This document shows positions 14,495 through 17,360 of a DNA stretch of 17,360 nucleotides, in pieces. Position 1 is the first letter of the stretch. Each line of letters opens with the position of its first letter. The position numbers and the translations under genes were made by a program. The notes beneath the pieces are model-generated. The model did not search any database. It saw only the letters and a program-made list of their open reading frames with translations, and had not been told where the DNA came from. Source of the DNA: an uncultured Clostridium sp. (lineage in GTDB: Bacteria; Bacillota; Clostridia; TANB77; CAG-508). The stretch covers positions 1 to 17,360 of the forward strand of contig USTA01000001.1 in assembly GCA_900557475.1 (NCBI GenBank). The letters are read 5' to 3'.

Positions 14495-14580
14495 TTTACT
14501 TTCTCCTTTGTTTTCTTAATTATAATATATAAATTGGAGAATGTATTTTTTTATAACATCTTGTTATGTTTTGTAGAATT

Positions 14581-15096
14581 TTAGTTTTTCTTTCTTATTT
14601 CATTAAATTTTATTACTGTACTATTATCTTCCACTTCCTTTGTTACCACTGCATTTGCTCCCACTTTTACATTGTTTCCTATTTTTATTGGTCCTAATAT
14701 TTTACTTCCCGCTCCAATTATCACGTTGTTTCCTATGTCCGGATGTCTTTTATATTTATTCTTTCCTGTTCCTCCTAATGTTGCCCCATGATAAATTGTA
14801 CAATCATCACCAACTGTTGCTGTTTCTCCTATTACTATTCCCATTCCATGGTCTATAAATAGCCTTTTTCCTATTTTAGCTCCTGGATGAATTTCAATCC
14901 CTGTTAAAAATCTTGCTAATTGTGAAATGAATCTTGCTAGAAAGTATAGTCTATGTAAGTATAAAAAATGTGCTACCTTATAAAAAATTAAGACATGAAA
15001 GCCCTGGTAAAGTAATATTACTTGTAGGATATTAGAAGTTGCAGGGTCTTTTTCTTTTATGTTTTTTGCCTCTTCATATAATTCTTTAATAATCAT
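14581..15096 (-). CDS. cysE: Serine O-acetyltransferase (CysE, short form)
   Basis: A 171-residue left-handed beta-helix acyltransferase. The start is the ATG at 15096, with GGTGA 5-6 bases upstream; a TTG 4 codons earlier is less likely. The N-terminal helical part ([20 protein letters not shown], 17-36) is the CysE dimer/serine-binding region. [11 protein letters not shown] (66-76), [14 protein letters not shown] (80-93), [12 protein letters not shown] (101-112) and KRHPDIG (116-122) are the classic hexapeptide and acetyl-CoA/active-site motifs. It acetylates L-serine with acetyl-CoA to O-acetylserine for cysteine synthesis. The end ([13 protein letters not shown]) lacks the usual GxPA tail of the family, so the C-terminus is altered. 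It follows mutL by about 60 bases with an inverted repeat between. No cysK is visible. Confidence 0.92.
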   Translation of the reverse strand: MIIKELYEEAKNIKEKDPATSNILQVILLYQGFHVLIFYKVAHFLYLHRLYFLARFISQLARFLTGIEIHPGAKIGKRLFIDHGMGIVIGETATVGDDCTIYHGATLGGTGKNKYKRHPDIGNNVIIGAGSKILGPIKIGNNVKVGANAVVTKEVEDNSTVIKFNEIRKKN

Positions 15097-15145
15097 AATA
15101 ATCACCAATATATAATATTTATAACATCATATATTGGTGATTATT
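15097..15145 (-). promoter_or_regulatory. 17-bp-arm inverted repeat covering the cysE ribosome binding site
   Basis: Perfect arms at 15129-15145 and 15097-15113 (AATAATCACCAATATAT type) around a 15-base loop. The second arm includes the GGTGA Shine-Dalgarno and ends directly at the cysE ATG, so in mRNA the site would be paired. No U run follows on the minus strand, which argues against a simple mutL terminator. On the plus strand a T-rich stretch follows. Confidence 0.6.
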
Positions 15146-15154
15146 TTTATAAAT

Positions 15155-16864
15155 TTAATTTAGTTTTTTAGCTATTTCTTCTTTGCTAATTTTTACGGTT
15201 GTAGGTCTTCCATGTGGACAAGTAAAAGGATTTTTTAAATTAAGTAAATCTTGTATAAGATTATCTACTTCATCCTTTGATAAATCCATATGTGCCTTTA
15301 CTGCTGCTTTACATGCAACAGTTGCAATAAATCTTTCTTCTACATCTTTATTTGAACTTCTCTCATTTGTAATCATTTCGTCTAAAATATCTAAAAAGAT
15401 TTTTTTAGTATCTGCTTTATATTCAATATCTGGTATTCCATTTATTTTAACACTACTGCTCCCAAACAGTTCTATATCAAAACCCGAATTTTTTATAAGT
15501 TCCTTATTCTCTTGTACAAATTTTAACTCTTTATGTGTTAAGTCTATTACATCGGGAATTAGCATTAATTGTGTATTATTTTGCATATGTCTTTTATAAT
15601 TATTTCTTATCTGTTCATATAAGATTCTTTCGTGCCCAGCATGTTGGTCTATTAAATATATTTCATTATCTATTTCTATAATTATATATGTTTTAAATAG
15701 TATTCCCAGATATTTATACTCTATTTTTCGCTTATTTTCTCTTACAATTAGTTCATCTGTATTTTCTATTTTCTTTTCCTGTTTTTCTTCCTCATTAAAA
15801 TGATTTGTTAAAAAATTATATTCGTTTTCTATATAATCTGTTTTATTATTTTCCACTACACTATTACCAAGAAAGGTTTTATCTAGCATTGCACTTTTCA
15901 TAGCATGATATACTATTTTATATAATTTATCTTCATCTTTAAATCTAACTTCTAATTTAGTTGGATGAACATTTATATCATAATAACTAGCAGGCATTTC
16001 TAAATTTAAAATATAAAATCCATATTTTCCAATTCCAATGCTAGCTTTAAATGCTTGGTCTGCACTATTTGTTATAATAGGATTTTTAATATTTCTTTTA
16101 TTTAAGAAAACTATTTGATCTTTTCTGCTATCTCTAGAAACCAATGTATTTCCTATTATTCCTGTAACTTTTATATCACCTTCTTCAAAATTTATAAATG
16201 ATATATTGTCATTTAGTTCTTTACCATACAAAGTATATATTACATCTTTTATATTTCCATTTCCATTGGAGATAAAAACAGTTTTTCCTTCATTTATAAG
16301 TTTAAAAGATATGTCTAAGTTGGCAATCGCCATTTTTTGAATAAGTTCTTTTATATATCTAAATTCTGTCGCATCTTGTTTTAAAAATTTATATCTTACT
16401 GGTGTATTAAAAAATAAATCTTCTACAATTATTGTTGTTCCTTGTTTAGTGCCTATTTGCTCTTCTTCTAAAATTTCGCCTGCTTTACAAACCATTTTTC
16501 TTCCGAAAACATCTTCTTTGGTTTTAGTAATCATTGTCATTTTAGATATAGAAGCAATACTTGCCAAAGCCTCTCCTCTAAACCCCATAGAATAGCAATT
16601 ATCCAAGTCTGAAATTTCTCTTATTTTGCTAGTTGCATGTCTTTCTAATGAAATTTCCATGTCATCTGGTGCAATTCCTTTTCCATCATCCATTACTTTT
16701 ATATATGTTTTTCCGCCATTTTTTACTTCTATTGTTATATTCTTAGCACCTGCATCCATTGAATTTTCTGCTAATTCTTTAACTACATTTGCTGGTCTTT
16801 CTATAACTTCTCCTGCTGCAATTTGATTTATTGTTAAATCATCTAATAATACTATTTTTCCCAT
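15155..16864 (-). CDS. mutL: DNA mismatch repair protein MutL, endonuclease type
   Basis: A 569-residue MutL. The start is the ATG at 16864 (SD GAGGGG, spacing 7); the ATG at 16888 would lie at the predicted transcription start. The N-terminal GHKL ATPase has the full set: NQIAAGEVIERP (13-24), catalytic E30 and Asn34 in VVKELAENSMDAGA, DDGKGI (59-64), GFRGEAL (94-100). After a charged linker (about 335-380) the C-terminal dimer/nuclease domain has DQHAGHERILYE (406-417, the DQHA-x2-E-x4-E metal motif), ACKAAVKAH (517-525) and CPHGRP (549-554). So it should be a nicking MutL that acts with MutS, as in organisms without MutH. mutS is not next to it in this window. It has a clear sigma-A promoter of its own. 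Confidence 0.97.
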   Translation of the reverse strand: MGKIVLLDDLTINQIAAGEVIERPANVVKELAENSMDAGAKNITIEVKNGGKTYIKVMDDGKGIAPDDMEISLERHATSKIREISDLDNCYSMGFRGEALASIASISKMTMITKTKEDVFGRKMVCKAGEILEEEQIGTKQGTTIIVEDLFFNTPVRYKFLKQDATEFRYIKELIQKMAIANLDISFKLINEGKTVFISNGNGNIKDVIYTLYGKELNDNISFINFEEGDIKVTGIIGNTLVSRDSRKDQIVFLNKRNIKNPIITNSADQAFKASIGIGKYGFYILNLEMPASYYDINVHPTKLEVRFKDEDKLYKIVYHAMKSAMLDKTFLGNSVVENNKTDYIENEYNFLTNHFNEEEKQEKKIENTDELIVRENKRKIEYKYLGILFKTYIIIEIDNEIYLIDQHAGHERILYEQIRNNYKRHMQNNTQLMLIPDVIDLTHKELKFVQENKELIKNSGFDIELFGSSSVKINGIPDIEYKADTKKIFLDILDEMITNERSSNKDVEERFIATVACKAAVKAHMDLSKDEVDNLIQDLLNLKNPFTCPHGRPTTVKISKEEIAKKLN

Positions 16865-16896
16865 TTTAGTCCCCTCAAAGTACTTCATTTTAAAAA

Positions 16897-16925
16897 ATTA
16901 TACCAAACAAATAAACCTTTTTCAA
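16897..16925 (-). promoter_or_regulatory. Sigma-A promoter of mutL
   Basis: On the minus strand TTGAAA (16925-16920), 17 bases, TATAAT (16902-16897). The start is expected near 16890, giving about 26 bases of leader to the ATG at 16864. Confidence 0.75.
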
Positions 16926-16944
16926 GCTTTTATTTTTATGTATA

Positions 16945-16973
16945 TTTATACTTATTTTTGTTCATAATATAAT
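16945..16973 (+). promoter_or_regulatory. Possible promoter of the Lys-rich small ORF
   Basis: TTTATA (16945-16950), 17-base spacer, TATAAT (16968-16973), 29 bases before the ATG at 17003 and back to back with the mutL promoter. The -10 box is good and the -35 weak. Confidence 0.4.
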
Positions 16974-17002
16974 TAGATTTTTCGAAACGGAGGTGTACTT
17001 TC

Positions 17003-17098
17003 ATGGCAAAGAATAAAGATAATAAAAAAGAAAAGAAGAACAAAAATTGTTCTAACAACAAAGAAAATCAAAATGTAAAAGTTAAAGAAGAAGAATAG
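17003..17098 (+). CDS. Lys-rich hydrophilic small protein (31 aa)
   Basis: A 31-codon ORF with a strong SD (GGAGGT, spacing 8). The peptide begins MAKNKDNKKEKKNKNC and ends VKVKEEE. It has about eleven Lys, seven Asn and one Cys, no hydrophobic stretch, and is probably disordered. A dedicated hairpin follows 5 bases after the stop, so it looks like a complete small gene unit. Similar tiny Lys/Asn-rich peptides occur in spore formers, but I cannot assign a family or role. It is too short for composition alone to prove coding; the SD and flanking signals carry the call. Confidence 0.6.
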   Translation: MAKNKDNKKEKKNKNCSNNKENQNVKVKEEE

Positions 17099-17102
17099 TT
17101 TT

Positions 17103-17135
17103 TAAAGTGCAAAAGATTTTAACTTTTGCACTTTA
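17103..17135 (+). terminator. Terminator of the Lys-rich small gene
   Basis: Perfect 13-bp arms (TAAAGTGCAAAAG type, 17103-17115 and 17123-17135) with a 7-base loop, directly after the stop codon. The T tract that follows is weak (ATATTTC). Confidence 0.62.
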
Positions 17136-17165
17136 ATATTTCATACACTTTTTCCAAAAATATGC

Positions 17166-17193
17166 TTGACATTTTTATTTTTTATGGTATGAT
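17166..17193 (+). promoter_or_regulatory. Strong sigma-A promoter with extended -10
   Basis: Consensus TTGACA (17166-17171), 16-base spacer, and TATGAT (17188-17193) preceded by TGG, an extended -10. It is one of the best promoter matches in the window, yet no ORF with an SD follows before the edge. Confidence 0.66.
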
Positions 17194-17199
17194 TATGAA

Positions 17200-17268
17200 G
17201 AATAGACTATACGCAAACTGTTATTATAAAGATTAAATCTGCTAGACCACACAGATTTAATCTTTTTT
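17200..17268 (+). ncRNA. Candidate small RNA or terminated leader (~70 nt)
   Basis: The promoter at 17166-17193 predicts a start near 17200. A rho-independent terminator follows: perfect 14-bp arms at 17228-17241 and 17252-17265, a 10-base loop and a run of six T (17263-17268). The product would be about 70 bases with a short unpaired 5' part (about 28 bases) and one hairpin. It could be a free small RNA or the attenuated leader of a gene beyond 17360. It matches no RNA family I know. Confidence 0.42.
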
Positions 17269-17310
17269 ATATAATAGGAAAGTTCTCCAAACTTTCCTAT
17301 TATATAAAAA
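17264..17310. repeat. 21-bp perfect inverted repeat
   Basis: Arms 17264-17284 and 17290-17310 (core ATAATAGGAAAGTT) around a 5-base loop, beginning in the T run of the preceding terminator. A further hairpin (10-bp arms CAAATTTTAT, 17332-17341 and 17345-17354) lies 21 bases on. The 17311-17360 stretch is otherwise non-coding as far as I can see and may belong to an interspersed repeat cut by the window edge. Confidence 0.7.
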
Positions 17311-17360
17311 GCTTCGCTAAACATTCGTGCACAAATTTTATTTCATAAAATTTGGCGGGC

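Noticed and set aside
14552..14567. A short dyad (ATAACA/TGTTAT) after cysE.
   Set aside because: The stem is only 6 bp of AT-rich sequence and is followed by A residues on the minus strand, so it is not a terminator; an operator role has no other support.
15183..15599. A 138-codon plus-strand ORF inside mutL.
   Set aside because: It is antisense to the conserved MutL C-terminal domain, whose motifs are intact, so it is a shadow frame.

Overview
The window is AT-rich, Gram-positive-type DNA. Shine-Dalgarno sequences are strong (AGGAGG or GAGGGG types), promoters look sigma-A-like (TTGAAA-17-TATAAT) and most intergenic gaps hold long hairpins. The protein families (EpsG-like polymerase, PssD/PssE glycosyltransferase, pilin-like proteins starting GITLIALVVTII, U32 protein, MutL) and a small Gly/Cys hydrophobic protein of spore-coat style point to an uncultured-type Clostridia/Bacillota commensal. 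No species can be named from the sequence.

Region 1 (1-6228, minus strand) is one polysaccharide operon. In transcription order it has a putative promoter at 6200-6228, a fused GT4 + Alg14/PssD glycosyltransferase, its PssE/Alg13-like partner, a TupA-like ATP-grasp protein, a GT2 glycosyltransferase, an EpsG/Wzy-like polymerase, and a polysaccharide pyruvyl transferase that runs off the left edge. Gene spacing is tight, and the last two genes overlap by 8 bases. Together they would build, polymerise and decorate a surface polysaccharide.

Region 2 (6267-9083) holds a 47-codon Gly/Cys-rich one-TM protein on the minus strand. Divergent from it is a U32-family gene with a clear one-base frameshift near codon 19. 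A two-way hairpin terminator separates the U32 gene from the convergent coiled-coil gene.

Region 3 (9082-14520, minus strand) is the most unusual part. It encodes an unrecognised coiled-coil protein and two large surface proteins that start with the same type of pilin-like leader/TM segment. One ends in a Cys/His-rich repetitive tail. The other carries a formylglycine-generating-enzyme-like (C-type-lectin-fold type) domain. The last ~150 bases of that second gene jump from about 25% to about 52% GC and show the codon pattern expected of a variable region (VR) of a diversity-generating retroelement (DGR). No reverse transcriptase or template repeat lies in the window, so the retroelement would act from elsewhere. 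A 37-codon leader ORF, whose stop codon lies inside an 18-bp-stem hairpin, precedes this gene.

Region 4 (14581-17360) holds cysE, with its ribosome binding site in a 17-bp-arm inverted repeat, then an apparently endonuclease-proficient mutL. Divergent from mutL is a 31-codon Lys-rich peptide gene. At the right end a strong promoter is followed within about 70 bases by a terminator, suggesting a small RNA, and then by two more hairpins.
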